Source: Gonatopus flavifemur | Taxonomy: Eukaryota; Arthropoda; Insecta; Hymenoptera; Dryinidae | NCBI GenBank assembly: GCA_018340375.1 | Contig: JAFFJZ010000010.1 | Coordinates: 8,742,001-8,806,000 of the forward strand | DNA length: 64,000 nucleotides | Direction: 5' to 3' | Shown: in pieces, positions 36,930 through 48,866 of the stretch | How positions within the stretch are numbered: the stretch's first letter is position 1 | Layout: each line of letters starts with the position of its first letter | Program-made: the position numbers and the translations under genes | Notes under the pieces: generated by a model | The model's database searches: none | Seen by the model: the letters and a program-made list of their open reading frames with translations, nothing else | Told to the model about the DNA's origin: nothing

Positions 36930-39667
36930 TTATCATTGCGTAGACAATCAATCCTTCCACGGCCCTTTTCCTTTATTTCTATTTTTTATTCTCTTCATTT
37001 TGTATTGTGATAATATCGGTGTGGTGGTAGAGCCCTAATCGCTCCATACACCCCGTCGATAAGTAATAATAACGATAATGATAATAAGAAAACCAATGGT
37101 TCCTGCTGTCGACGTGTAATGCCTTATTTTATCGTGTAAAATGAAATGTCCTTATCATCAGCGAACGATACCTAGTCCTTCTTTCCCTCTCCCCCTCCCC
37201 CCCCCTTGCACCCCTTCGTATCCTCCAAAGTTTCTCTTCTCGTGATTGAAAAAACACAAAAAAGGTATATATCAAAAAAGTAATATTAATGAAAACAAAC
37301 ATTCCTGGATCGCTTGGCCGTCAAGTATTATAATATATAGATGAATAAATGTGTGTGTATGAATAAACAAACTGGAGAGAGAAGCTGAAACCATCAACAG
37401 AAATTGTTCGCTCCCTATCACGTCCACGGCATGGACCAATCGTAAAAGAGATGATGTATTAAACGTAAATAACATAGATCATAGGGATGAAATATGCGAT
37501 ATCATTCATCCAATCAGATCAAAAAGTGTCAGGATTGTAAAAAAGAAAAGATGTTTCTTTTTTCATCGATTGAGATATTTCCATCATATTTGACGTGAAC
37601 TAAATGAAATCTCAAAATTTGGGAATATCTCTCTTTTTTGTTGAATTTTAATTGATAAAAATAATCGATTGAAAGTATCGTTCGAAACAATGACATTGTA
37701 TTTTCTTAAAGTGTTGCAATATTAGTTTTTCAACAAATTTCTACTGTAAAAATCACTTTAATGTGCCTAGAAAAAGTTAGTCGATAATAAATTTATATCG
37801 AACAACAGGTGCAATCGATTGGAGTTATATTGAGAAATGAGTAGAATTGAGATGTAAGTTCACAAAGTGAATTGCGATTCGTGAATAAGCTCTCGAAAAG
37901 TTATTGGCGAAATACGATTTCATGAAGGAAAGTGTATTAGTTCAGTTCCGATTGATAAGTGAGTTCCCAAGTAACACAAAAACTTCTCAAACATGATATG
38001 AACATTCATTGATGTTATGAGAATGAAAGGAATGTGAAAATGAGACTATTTTAGATAAATTCGTTTAGATATTCTATGAAGGTGCAGAGCACATGATTAT
38101 TCAAAACAGTGTCATTTGGAGGTTCTAAGGATGTTCATAGAATTTTCCAAACATATTCTTAGCATTTTGAATCTCTTGTGTTAATTGGGTTAAAACGGAA
38201 GGAGCTTTTTGATCAATCAATACATCTTTGATGTATGATGACATCTTTTGTATCCGCTTTTCTCACAAATTGTGTTCTCTTTATGAAAAATAAGAATACA
38301 TTGTTTGATTATTTTGCATATTTTTTTATTCAATCGAACGAATGAAAATATAAAAATATATAGGACCGATTTTTGAGAAACTATTCACGAATTTTAAGGC
38401 ACTCGATGTATTCCAGGACGATATAATGATGGAGAAATCAAGTTTCCTAACTGAATACTTTTTCTTTTGTAACGAAGGATATTGAAGCATAATAATATTA
38501 ATTTAACAAAAGTGAGGAGGCTGTCTTTGAGATAACTTTTATACTCTCAAATAAAATAGGCTGATTTTGTTGAATCGACGAATAGACAGAAACTTTTTTT
38601 TCTTCTGATATAGAATGCTGCCGAAACGTTTAGTATAAATATGAATATATTATATATAGATATATATATATTCGATCCAGAGTGTTCCAGTATTTATTGA
38701 AAAGCTTTTTACGACGCATTCGTCATTGAGAACAGAAATTTTTTATTTGGAACAATTGTGTCGAGTTTTGGTCGTTGTGAAAAATGCAATGCTCCGAAGA
38801 AGCGAAAATGACAATCCCTCGTATCTTACAAATTTATAAATCCAAATGAAATATTTCTCAATTTCTCGAGAGGAATGAGCCATGAAAAGAATGTTCAATG
38901 AAGTCGAGGGACACCTTGTATAGATATCATTACTGACAATATAATAACTCTTTCTTATAGTGATGAAAATACGATTTGAATACATATTATATATTCATAG
39001 CCCTCTATGAATTCCAGTTATGAGTGATATCATGAAATAGTCGTTGAAGAAAGAAAAAAATACACAAGAAAAAGAGCAACACTAAGAAGAAGGTAGGAAC
39101 AGAGATTGAATAGCAGTAAGCATTATTTACTATTAATTAAGATGTGCCTTTCATAGATTATTAGTTATTATTATTATTATTGATACTAAATAATAAAGAA
39201 AGAAATGATAATAATAATTTAAGTTTTTGAATGAGATCAAACGAAAAACTGCTCATCATTTTTGTTCATATATAAATATATATATGTATTGTACCGAATG
39301 TGAAAAGAGATATAAAAAACACATTTAATAACAATACGAATACGAACCTTCGTTCTCGACATTTTCTTTTTTTTCCTACACAAGATGAGTAAATATAGAA
39401 AAATTGATAAAAAAAATGAAGAAAGTGGGAAGAAAAAAATAAATAATTCTGATAAAAATGATTATATTATTTTTTGTTGAGTTTTACTCTATAGAAAAGT
39501 AGAACAATCATTTCAAATCGTACAGTTACATGTTTTGGATTATGGCCAACCCGGTGATCGACTATAACATACATCTGTAGACGTATTCGATGAATCCTTT
39601 ATTTTGTGTCACTTATATATGTACATGTGAAGAAATGATTTGTAAAGAGAAAAGAAGACAAACTCAC
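36930..39667. other. inx3 3' region and AT-rich non-coding DNA
   Basis: Two AATAAA motifs follow the inx3 stop at 37344-37349 and 37362-37367, separated by a GT-rich run (37351-37359) of the kind found at cleavage sites. A 3' untranslated region of about 430 bases is therefore possible. The next DOCK-type exon was looked for on the - strand and not found here. Confidence 0.4.
37344..37367 (+). terminator. Candidate polyadenylation signals of inx3
   Basis: Paired AATAAA hexamers with GTGTGTGTAT between them, about 415-435 bases after the stop codon. Other AATAAA words further on are possible alternatives. Confidence 0.35.
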
Positions 39668-39816
39668 CGATTTCCCCAGTCAACCTTGTTGATAATTCGT
39701 AACTTCAATTCCCGAGTCTGGTCGGTTGTGAGGGTACCTGCCAAAAGTTGTCGGCGCCATTCCAATAATTCCCGCATCACTTTTCTTAGGGTATTGAATT
39801 TATAATTTTCTCGTTC
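39668..39816 (-). CDS. spg: DOCK3/4-type (sponge-like) exon, region after the SH3 domain
   Basis: Internal exon of 149 bases with acceptor CCGCAG and donor GTGAGT. It starts in phase 0, matching the end of the exon at 40356-40549, and ends after two bases of a codon. It encodes 49 residues including LLEWRRQLLAGTLTTDQ and KVDWGN. Proteins of the DOCK3/DOCK4 group carry an equivalent stretch just after the SH3 domain, with a similar RRQ-LL-GTL core and a (D/I)(W/Y)GN(R/E) end. The next exon should begin with the third base of the codon started here and encode an LGLDLVPR-like stretch. It was not found to the left, so either a very long intron follows or the exon was missed. The symbol is an orthology inference. 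Confidence 0.88.
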
Positions 39817-40355
39817 CTGCGGTATGGAAAAGAATCAAAAGAGAATTTCAAACGAAGGAAAAAAATGAAGAGCAATATAGTTGGGCGAAAGATGATTAAA
39901 ACTTTCATTATGTTTTATCCTTTTTATTGAAAATCATGAGAATGAATTGAAAAAGAGGAACAACGAGACATTAGCTTGTTTGTTCTTTGAGTTGGGGGAA
40001 TTTGTCGATCGATATACATGCCAAGTTAGAGGGGGAAGAACGAAAATGAAACCCAGATGAGGGATATCGAAAGTAAGGAAAAATATTGGGAGAAAGAAAG
40101 AAACGACCCTAACTTCTGACATCTCCTTGCATGATCAAAAATGCTTGCAGATTTTGTATGCAATGAATCACACATCCTATACGTGAATACTTTAAATACT
40201 GGTTAACCAGAAGAAATAAGACATCTTTTCGTTCATCCTCTCAACTGTGTTCATATGGAGCGTCAAGATGGGAAAAACTTGACCCATATCGACAATGCCA
40301 ATAGATCGCAAAGAATGGAGGAAGAGTCTCTAAACGTACACATATATCCACTTAC

Positions 40356-40549
40356 CACGTACAGCTTCTTCCAAATACCACCCCATTCCCGGAGAACGAG
40401 GGTCACTTCTCGTACCACGGGATCTTCCAGAGGTATAACTGATTCGAAAAGACCCTCATTGTCGATTTTGCAAGGTTTCAAGTGGACGTAAGAACTGGGA
40501 AAAATTCCTTTTACCGCGCGATTTTTCGTAGAAAAGCCTCTGTACCAAC
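40356..40549 (-). CDS. spg: DOCK3/4-type (sponge-like) exon, C-terminal half of SH3 domain
   Basis: Internal exon of 194 bases with acceptor TTCCAG and donor GTAAGT. Two bases complete a glycine codon begun in the previous exon, followed by 64 codons ending in phase 0. It encodes WYRGFSTKNRAVKGIFPSSY then VHLK, the second half of an SH3 domain, followed by the typical DOCK linker (ESVIPLEDPVVREVT and LREWGGIWKKLYV). In DOCK-B proteins the SH3 domain binds ELMO, and the later DHR2 domain activates Rap or Rac. Here only the N-terminal region is visible. The 539-base intron to the next exon shows no element. Confidence 0.92.
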
Positions 40550-40699
40550 CTGGAAGAATAACGAATTTTTATGAACTCTTGAAACGATTCAATAGATTTT
40601 ATTTGAATGCAGTTTTTAAATCGAATCTATGCGATTTTAGTAGGCGATGATAATCGATTTTTATTGTGTGCATAGAACATGTGAATTATCGCATTGTTC

Positions 40700-40942
40700 A
40701 AAGAGTGACCGCAAAAAAGAGTATGTTTCCGCCTGTTTTCTGGGATCGCGGGTTCCAGGTTAGAATGCATTCTAAAACATACTCTATGTTGATCATTTAT
40801 ACAATTTTTTTATAGAACAAGTTTTTCATAGAAAAGAATCCATTTTGTCAAGAATTTATCGATTCCGTCGATTTCTTCATCCCCAAAATCAATGTTATGC
40901 TCACCGGGAAATGGTAACAGGCGAATTTTGCGGTCACTCTTT
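40700..40942. mobile_element. Inverted-repeat element (AAAGAGTGACCGCAAAA ends)
   Basis: Perfect 17-base inverted ends at 40700-40716 and 40926-40942. Inner pairs are AACATACTC and GAGTATGTTT words plus CGCCTGTT with AACAGGCG. It lies in the large DOCK-type intron. Confidence 0.8.
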
Positions 40943-41148
40943 CTTCGAAGTTTTGAGTAATGAAAATATCACTGGGCATGTAGTTATGAAAAATTTGTTC
41001 ATGTAACGTAAAAAAGAACTTGATTCTTATTGCCGCAGGGCAAAAAAGTGAAAACTCGAGATAAAAAAATGAATTTTTTCTATATTCCAGATGATGAATG
41101 AATCACAATGAAAATGCCAACTTGAGTTATACATTATTTGATTGTGTA

Positions 41149-41330
41149 CACGGAAAAAAACTGATTCGTTATGGTAGCTAAGAATTAAGAAGCTTAAGTG
41201 GTGGCTGCTCTGTACATTTGGTACTTGGATGGCTAAAAATATTGCTGCAATAGCCACATTTCAACTACTATAGCAATAACTTCAATTGTCATTGCTGAAA
41301 ATAGCTAAAACAGGTGGAGCGGAATTTTTC
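41149..41330. mobile_element. CACGGAAAAAAA family, left end only
   Basis: TA followed by CACGGAAAAAAACTGATTCG starts an element with GCTGCAATAGCCA/TAGCTA words. No right end could be found, so it is truncated or its other end is unrecognisable. The right boundary given is approximate. Confidence 0.4.
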
Positions 41331-41626
41331 AATAGATGATATTAGTAAAATTCGACATTTTACACTACTATTATTGTTATTTATGAAGCTGAAACCAGCA
41401 GATGATTGTTGTAACTTTTGATTAAACGTTGTTGGAGCTTATTTTTATACCATAAATCGATTAAGCAGTGGTCCACCAAACGTTTCAGCTTCATTATTAT
41501 TTTGGAGTTCCCTACGATAGCTGCTCTGTTGGAAATTTCTGCATGAAACTTCAATCACATGTGATGGAAGGAAATTTCCACTCACTTCAATGACATTAGA
41601 ATAAAAAATACAATCATTCAACTGTA

Positions 41627-42101
41627 CACGCAGAGAAAAATTCTTGCTGAAGAAGCGATTCCGAAAAATCTACTTTGCTGAAATAGCAAAACGGTTGCTG
41701 TTACAGCCAAAACATTTGTTAATTCAGCAAAATTTTCTAGCCATCTTTGTATCTACAATTCCGGATTGCTGAAGGGCAAACGCTTGTTGAAAGAGCAAGA
41801 TTTTTGCTGTAATAGCAAATTTTTTGCAACAAGTGATTGAATTCCTAATCCTCAAGTTTAGAAGATTACTACATTTTCTACTAATTTGGCAAGATACGAG
41901 AAAATACTACTTTCATTGATAGACAATGTAGTAAAAATGAATGCTTTGCTTGACACTCTTTAGCATGAGCATGCAACGTTACAGATGATCAAGTACAGAT
42001 TTTTATTACACTGTGTAACAATTACAGTCATGTTTTCTTGTATCTTGCCAATTTAGTAGTAGGAACATAGTAATTTTCTAAACTTTATTTTTCTCCGTGT
42101 G
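41627..42101. mobile_element. Compound CACGGAGAAAAA-family element with two inner themes
   Basis: Starts CACGCAGAGAAAAATTC after TA (41625-41626) and ends ATTTTTCTCCGTGTG before TA (42102-42103). The first part (41640-41830) repeats TTGCTGAA and GCTGTTACAGC. The second (about 41860-42085) is a separate hairpin pairing AATTTGGCAAGATACGAGAA with TTCTTGTATCTTGCCAATTT. Confidence 0.7.
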
Positions 42102-43235
42102 TACTTGGAAAATGAATGAAAATTTGAGAAATTTTTTAACAGTGTTGAACGGGACAAAATCATTCCAACTGGTGAGTTTCGAATACTCTTGGAGATTATC
42201 TCAATCTGTTTTCATGCACGCGATCGGAGCGCTTAGGAGAAATCGCGGAAACATCTCCCTCCTACAGAACTTATTTACTGACATCAACGCACACCAACAC
42301 TTCATCATTGCACATCGTCCTGGAAAGTTGAAAGAATTTCTTTCTCAAGAAGAGTTGTATCTCTAAGCGCTACATCTTAGAAATTCCGTTATTTTTATAT
42401 TGCCCAGTAATTTCTCCATACATTCTTTGTAATTCTTCGATATCCCAAGCAAGCCCCCTATGATTGCTGGCATCATCCAGAGATGTTCTTTAGTATAATT
42501 TTAGAACTTCTAATTGGTATTTACATTCATCTCATGATTATAACACAGGCCTACAAAATTGAACTTTTTGTTTGGTGCAACAACTGTATCATACTTTTCC
42601 GAAGTATTTTGGCGCGCTGAATCCGAATCTGGCTTCAAAATTGCATTATTACGTGTGGTTTTTGAGATATTTTAACGTCAAAGTGTGAAAAACACCGTTG
42701 TTCGACATATTTGAGATTACGTGACGTCAGAATGTAATTTTTTCTCATGAAACTAGTAGATGCACCTCAAAATATAATCCATCCCCTTCCGAATGCCGTT
42801 GAGTTTGCTCGAATATCTTTTTTTTTACTGTGACACGACAATTTGAAATTTGTGTGTTCATGGATTTAGTGAATAGGTGAAATAACACAATTTTCAAACT
42901 GTCGTATCTCAGAGAAAAAAAAAGATATTTGAACAAACCTAATCGCATTTGGAAGAGAATGACTCATATTTTGAGATAATTTGAAGAATAATTTGATAAA
43001 ATGTTGTTAACGTGTGGAATAATTGAATAAAACGTTTCAAAATCGTGCATTTTCATTTTATTTTACACCTGCGATTTCTTGAAAACTACACGTAGCATTA
43101 AAAAAATAAGTATATTTCCAGAGTCAGGGTATCGAATATACTCACAATCTGCTTTAGTTTTAGCGGCACCAAAATCATTGTAGACCTGTGTAATAGGTTG
43201 ATCTACTAGAAATTCTACTCAAAAGAACACCTCTC
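42102..43235. other. Intron sequence of the DOCK-type gene, no feature
   Basis: AT-rich sequence with short open frames only and no clear terminal repeats. Confidence 0.35.
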
Positions 43236-43312
43236 CCCAACAGCAGAATGTGTCTCTCAGACCTTTTATAAACATTCAATAAACCTTCCAGTGGTACGTT
43301 GTGCTGTCTGGG
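43236..43312. mobile_element. Short CCCAGACAGCACAA-family element, copy 1
   Basis: A 77-base element from CCCAACAGCAGAATGTG to CGTTGTGCTGTCTGGG. Read in reverse it aligns with 48867-48975 (CCAGTGG..CGTT and TATAAACCTTCCA-type words shared). Confidence 0.7.
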
Positions 43313-44190
43313 CTACCACCATATCTATATTCGTTTTCAACATTCTCCTTACCTCAACCCGTGGACATTTAAATCCAAGTTTCTTATTAGCAATTTTCAC
43401 TGGATTGAAAACAAATTTTTTTTCTAACCAAATAGATAGTTTATTTGTCCTCTCTCCATAGCATATTCCTTGGGACTAATGAAATATTTAATCAAATCAA
43501 ATAAGGAAATGCTTGCCCCAAATGAATCGGTCTTTTAAATAAATAATTTTTCAACCACAAGTAATCAATTTTTGGATCCAATTGGATATTTAATTTCTAC
43601 AAATGAATATTTTATGCAGAAGAAACAAATAAATATTTTCCCCAGTGTGTAAAATTGAGGCTACAACAATCAGTGCTGCCAATAAATGCGACGAACAATC
43701 TTGGTGAAAAAGACCCCTTAAACCCTATCGGATAAAAGAAGATTATCATAGGGAATCAGGTGTATTAACATTTTTGGAGTACAAAATAATTGAGATTCCA
43801 TAGAAAATCATGTGGCAGATCATTAAATCTCAGTACTTTTGTCATTACTCAATTTTTAGAATAAAAATCAATCATAAACAGATTCAAAGGGAAATGCACT
43901 TGAATCTCATTACATTCAAACTCAAATAATTTGTTCATTGATATGTTTTCAAGAGCGTTATACTTTGAATCAATTCAATGGCGATTTGGAATCGATTTTC
44001 AAGTATCTCAGAATTAATGAATTAGTATAGCTATACTCAGGCCCTTTTATAATCCTGAAATCAATTATTTTCTAACGCATGCATTGTAAAACAACAAGTG
44101 ACATCTTGTAGTCGATGGGAGAAGGTGTCGGTTATTTTCATACGTTTCTATGGTACTGTTACTTTTCAAAATAATTAAAATCTTCCATAA
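43313..44190. other. Intron sequence with a solo element end
   Basis: TTTTCCCCAGTGTGTA at about 43636 looks like a right terminus of the CACTGAGAAAAA family. Its partner may be CACTGGATTGAAAAC at about 43399, with AATAAATATTT words between, so a degraded 250-base copy is possible. Confidence 0.35.
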
Positions 44191-44293
44191 TCCCGACTGG
44201 AAATTCAGTCACATCTGATCGGGTTAACCCGGCCAGGTCCTGATCAGGTCCTAATCAAACGTCGGGTTAACCCAATTGAATTTCTAGTCAGGA
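44191..44293. mobile_element. Small hairpin element, CCTGATCAGG and GGGTTAACCC theme
   Basis: Imperfect inverted ends TCCCGACTGGAAATTCA and TGAATTTCTAGTCAGGA. Two copies of GGGTTAACCC and the words CAGGTCCTGATCAGG fill the interior. The ends resemble the element at 45432-45571. Confidence 0.6.
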
Positions 44294-44935
44294 TGCTCAT
44301 ACTTTCAATAAAGTTAGTCTTATGGAAACAGATGTGAACAAACAAAAACTAATTCCACAGTTCACGAGATGGCACTTTCGACGATTCATGATCCAAAATG
44401 CAAATAATGAATCCAAGCATCATAAAAGGGTTTCAATGACTATCAGTTGCTCAATTTTGAAATCGGACCTTTCTTTTTTGATGATTGTTTGATACCATTG
44501 GATACACATTCTTTTTCCATAGAAATCGTTAATCATTAACGATTCAGTGTTGCTTGGAATGAATTATTCATTACCAAACGCTAGAAATTTATATTTCATA
44601 GAGCGAGGTCAAGTGATGAAATAACTATTGAAATTCAATGAGCTTCCACATATTTTCGTATTAAATTTCAAACTTTTGGTGTTGATAAAGGTAATATAGG
44701 AAATAATGGAGTAACTGACAAAAGCACACCTTATTTCTTACTACCTCATTTTTCGCTCATAGGATTTAAGTGTTATTTTTCATTAAGGAAACAATAGCAA
44801 TTTCTCAATCAATTGATGAATTAGAAAAAGTTTTCCCAATTCTTTGATCAGTTGAAAAACCATCATTGATGTTGCTTGCTCGTAGCGTTTATCCGAAGCA
44901 CGCAATAAATGATGGGCAATAGACAAAGAGTTTAC

Positions 44936-45172
44936 AATCCCGAGTCGAAAAGTGAAACCTAATTTAGCTCTGATTCGTTGCGTATTACGGAGTGGATCAG
45001 AGTGGATTTCATTTTTCGCCCTGATCTCGCTCTGTTCTCAGCCTGATCTTGCTTTCAAAATTCTCATTAAACCTGATGTTAACCTTCTTATGACCTGATT
45101 CAACTCTGGATCGTTGCGTATTACAGAGTTAATCAGGTTTCAAAAGGTGGTACAATTTTTCGACTCGGGATT
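44936..45172. mobile_element. Inverted-repeat element (AATCCCGAGTCGAAAA ends)
   Basis: Perfect 16-base inverted ends (44936-44951 and 45157-45172). Inside, GATYCGTTGCGTATTACRGAGT occurs twice in direct order (about 44974 and 45109), and CTGATC/GATCAG words recur. The two internal repeats could be sub-terminal protein-binding sites. Confidence 0.8.
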
Positions 45173-45431
45173 AGGCTTAGCAATTTTAGTTCATCATAAT
45201 GAGCGCTCTCTTCTCTTCTCTTTTTCCAAAGGAACTAGTTCACTTTGACAATTTAATAGTTCGTTGCAGTCCATCATGTGAGAACTTGATATAGGATTTG
45301 AGTTTCTTTCAGAAACAATCATTGTTTCATCAATGAACTGTTGTTGTTAAAAATTCTCCCAGAATATGTAGTATTTCTTTCCTTCTCTGCTTATGAAACG
45401 TAGTTTGCTACTCATTGGAATTTTATAATTA

Positions 45432-45571
45432 ACCGGCTGGAAATGATTCGTGACATCTCCTGGATCTTATGAGGGATCGATGAGAGCCTGATGAGGCCTC
45501 GTCAGGTCTCGTCAAATCCTGGCCACACCTGGGACGGCTTCATGGGATGCCACGAGTCATTTTTAGCCGGG
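45432..45571. mobile_element. Hairpin element (CCGGCTGGAAATGA ends)
   Basis: Ends CCGGCTGGAAATGATTCGTG and its diverged complement CACGAGTCATTTTTAGCCGG. The interior repeats CCTGATGAGG and CGTCAGGTC-type words. The element is directly followed by a CACGGAAAGACC terminus at 45574. Confidence 0.65.
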
Positions 45572-45573
45572 TA

Positions 45574-45803
45574 CACGGAAAGACCGGTTCTATTAATATT
45601 TAGAAAAATGACTGTCGTAGTGAATCTACTAAAAAAATCGTAGTCGATGTATCAACCATTGATAGTTTCACTGTGAAAAATACCAATGAAACTATTAACT
45701 GTTAATATTTTGACTACGAATTTTTGGTAGACTCACTACGAGAATATTTTTCAGCGATCCTCTTTTTCCCTAAATTGACAGTCATTTTTCTAAATATTAA
45801 TAG
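45574..45803. mobile_element. Hairpin element with CACGGAAAG left end
   Basis: Left TATTAATATTTAGAAAAATG (about 45590) pairs with CATTTTTCTAAATATTAATA (about 45783). Inner arms pair TACTAAAAAAATCGTAGTC with GACTACGAATTTTTGGTAGA. The usual CTCCGTG right end is absent; the next element begins at 45804. Confidence 0.65.
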
Positions 45804-45910
45804 CCCTACAAACAATGATTACTGGCGTTTCAATGGGCCGCTGATGGCCCAGTGATGCTGGCGAAGGGCCGTCAATAGCCCTTTGAATAGCCTGCATTCG
45901 TGTTTGCTGG
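45804..45910 (+). mobile_element. CCAGTAAACA-type short element, copy 1
   Basis: A 107-base repeat from CCCTACAAACAATGATTACT to CGTGTTTGCTGGA, holding GGCCC words. It aligns along its length with 58863-58970, so both are copies of one dispersed element. Confidence 0.7.
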
Positions 45911-46076
45911 AAGAACTGGTCTAGTTATAAATTCTGACATCCAATGGTTTATGAAATAATAAGTTATAATCTCCACGCATGGTTCATTTATATACGTAAA
46001 AAAATGACTTGTCATATTTGCCACAATTTGGAATGAAATTTAAGACACGGAAATTTCAAGAGTACAATTTCTACTA

Positions 46077-46214
46077 CACGGAGAGAAGAGGTTTGTTTGA
46101 AACAAAGAAGGCTTATTAGTTGTAAGCAAACCATCATTTAGGTCAAATAAGATTTGTTAATAGTTAATAAACCTTATTTGATTGAAATAAATTTGAAATA
46201 TTTTATTCTCAGTG
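46077..46214 (-). mobile_element. CACTGAGAAAAA family element, copy B
   Basis: A 138-base element flanked by TA on both sides (46075-46076 and 46215-46216). Reverse-complemented, it closely matches 31098-31233, with only scattered substitutions. The TA flanks support a Tc1/mariner-type target. Confidence 0.88.
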
Positions 46215-46605
46215 TAGAGAGAGTATGGAAGGGATCACTAGCCTGGAAAATTTTCACCAGTCTTCGACTGGATATCACAGTCTGTGAATTTCAAACAGAA
46301 CTGACTTGAAAATTTCTCTCAATTTTTGACAGGATGTTCTACTTTGGTAATTTTAGATGAAATCGAGTAATAAATTTTGTCAGTTTTCAAACAGATTTCC
46401 AGGGGAAAGAATCGTCCAAAGCCTGGTAACAATTTTTTCTTTGGTTCCGATTCATATGAACACAGTCATTAGTTTGACTTGAATCTTCAAAACTTGTACC
46501 AAAATCGGACAGTCACTGTTTCGAGGTTGGTTCTCATACCCTGGTAAGAATCAAATCAGGGAATGATCAGGGTATTGTGACGTCTGATCAGGCCTTCGTA
46601 GAAAG

Positions 46606-46979
46606 TAGTGTTGCCGCGATATTATCGTCGAAATTCAGAAATAATCGATTATCTTAATTTTGACAGGTTTTCATGGAACTTTCAACGCGTAGATCTTCGA
46701 CTGTGAATGAAATGAAACGGGATAATGGATCATCTTGGTCTTTTAAACAAAATAAATCAAAATATTCTCACACTATCGTAACGATAATTATCGATATATC
46801 GTAACGATAAATGGAAGCATATCCTGGTTTATTTTGGGTACAAGTCTGGGATCATTCATTATTCCGTTTCATCATGAGCATAATCGAAGATTCGTGGATT
46901 ATATATTCCATAGGAACGTGTAAGAATTGAGATAATCGATTATTCCTCAATTATCGACGATAATATCGCGGCAACACTA
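46606..46979. mobile_element. hAT-type MITE with 8-base target duplication
   Basis: Perfect 26-base inverted ends beginning TAGTGTTGCCGCGATATTAT (46606-46631 and 46954-46979). They are flanked by the direct repeat GTAGAAAG at 46598-46605 and 46980-46987. An 8-base duplication and a TAGTGTTGCC end are hallmarks of hAT elements. The 374-base element has no coding capacity and an inner ATAATCGATTAT theme. Confidence 0.93.
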
Positions 46980-47134
46980 GTAGAAAGATGATTGAAAACC
47001 GACTACGCGAGTAGCCGCTGCAAGTATTTGTTTTTCCGTATAAGGTATAGAGACCTGAATTTCCAGCAAGATCTACATGATTGGGAGATGAATCTATACA
47101 ACGAAGGATTTGTTCCTCCCTAGCATATTATTCA

Positions 47135-47416
47135 CACGGAGAAACAGATATAAGATTTTTTCTTATTTTTCTCACTAAGCCAGAAACTGGAAGATTTGCA
47201 AAATGACTTTTCACATGGAACTACGGGTTATCACGAACGAATAGCCAAATTTCACTATACGCTTCACAAAATTTAATCTTCAGTGTTCAAAATTTCAATT
47301 CTATCGATTACTTTTTTTACAGTACTTAGAATCTTCCATTCATTTTTCAAGCCTCTCTGTTTCTAGTTCACCAAAAGAAATGAATCTTATGTTTTCAAGC
47401 GGCATTTTTCTCCGTG
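47135..47416. mobile_element. CACGGAGAAAAA family hairpin element
   Basis: Starts CACGGAGAAACAG and ends TTTTTCTCCGTG. Arms pair ATATAAGATTTTT and AAGCCAGAAACTGG with their diverged complements on the right. TTCA flanks both ends, a possible short target duplication. Confidence 0.72.
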
Positions 47417-47861
47417 TTCAAAGTGATATCACTGTTGATGACACTGAAAATCTGTTAATTTGACAATGTCATAAGTTGTTTTCAACATAAACTCTAGTGT
47501 TCCTCGTCGGCATCGATCAAAGCTGCGTATCTATTAAAACGATAACCTTTCTCTCTTTTGCCAGCGTCAAAGCTCATTATTCCTTCTTCATCGACCGCGG
47601 GACTCGTCTGTGCATGCGATACTTAATCTGTTCAACCAAAATACTCAAAGATGACTTCCTGAGATGGAAGCAATTAACCAGCCAGATCTTCCCTAGCAGA
47701 AATTTCAATGATTTGAGTAACCGATATCGTCCTGAGAAAAATGTAACGTAGAGGAGAAACCAGATCCTGATGGGCAAAAACCTCAAATTTCCCAATTCGG
47801 ATCTGAGTGCAGAAGTCTAAGAATATGTTCCTCTTGTATCCAAGTTCTCTCTATATTGATA

Positions 47862-47997
47862 CACCCAGGAAAAAGTATTCCAAATTCATTTCAATCGAGT
47901 AAGGTTTTCAAACTGTTAACAAATCTCATTGGACTCAAAAATTCATTGTTCATAATTAATAACCTTCCTGCGTCACAAACAAACTCTTATCCCAGTG
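47862..47997 (+). mobile_element. CACTGAGAAAAA family element, copy C
   Basis: A 136-base element from CACCCAGGAAAAAGTATTCC to CTTATCCCAGTG, after TA. It aligns with 31098-31233 end to end but is clearly more diverged, so it is an older insertion of the same subfamily. Confidence 0.8.
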
Positions 47998-48182
47998 CAT
48001 TATATTTAGTATTCGTAACTGATTCTTGTCGAATTGAATTATACTCTACTAGAAGTTTGACTGAAAATTTCTTATGAGAAGCATGGGCCTGGTCAGACTT
48101 TAAATCACCTCATCAGGTCCTGACATAGCATCCTTTTGGTAGTCTTTTGACTCATCGTAGTAATTTTCTCATGGTATTTCTA

Positions 48183-48523
48183 CACGGAAAAGAAAGAATT
48201 CGCTGATTTTGCTGGGTATTTTGTGCTGGGGCAGCAAATTTTCTGCTATCACAGCAATTTTTTTCAGCTACGACAGCGATTTTTTTTTAGCAGTAACAGT
48301 GAAAAATGCTTACTCGTCCAGCAAAATTTATTTGCTATATTTTGTATATAATACCCAAAATTTTGCTAGCCCAGCGAAAAATTTGCTAGTTTAGTTATTC
48401 ATGTTGCTCTCTTATTAATCAAATTAGCTGTGACAGCGAATTTTTAGCTAGATCAGCAAAATGATCTGCTATTCTATATGTGATACCTCGATTTGCTACG
48501 ACCGCAAATTTTTGTTCACCGTG
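48183..48523. mobile_element. CACGGAAAAG hairpin element, GCTGTGACAGC theme
   Basis: Flanked by TA (48181-48182 and 48524-48525), starting CACGGAAAAGAAAGAATTCG and ending TTTTTGTTCACCGTG. The interior reiterates TTTGCTGTGACAGC, CAGCAAAATT and AATTTTGCTAGCCCAGC in both orientations. The theme is close to that of 41640-41830. Confidence 0.8.
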
Positions 48524-48572
48524 TATCAGAATCTGATTGTGACTGCATTGACTCTTTCGTATCTGAATCGTG

Positions 48573-48760
48573 CACGAAGAAAACTGGTATGGTAAAATAT
48601 GGACGGACCAAACATTTGGTCCCTACAATTAATCGCATCATCATTCTAACTAAGCTTATCGTAATTTCTATTGAGCCGTTTAGTTTTTTTGATTGCACAG
48701 TTTGGTCTGTCCATATTTTACTATTCGCTTAGCGATTATCACTATTCCTTTTTCTCCGTG
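48573..48760. mobile_element. CACGGAGAAAAA family hairpin element
   Basis: Starts CACGAAGAAAACTGG and ends TTTTTCTCCGTG, with TG on both flanks. Arms pair GGTAAAATATGGACGGACCA with TGGTCTGTCCATATTTTAC. The loop holds the word CCAAACATTTGG. Confidence 0.75.
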
Positions 48761-48866
48761 TGCGATAACTGTCTAGTTATCCTGATCAGAAGTCGATAAG
48801 AATTCTACTAAGAAAATCGTTTTCCGCGAATATGATTTCTCCACCCCTTTTCAGCAGAACGGTCTA

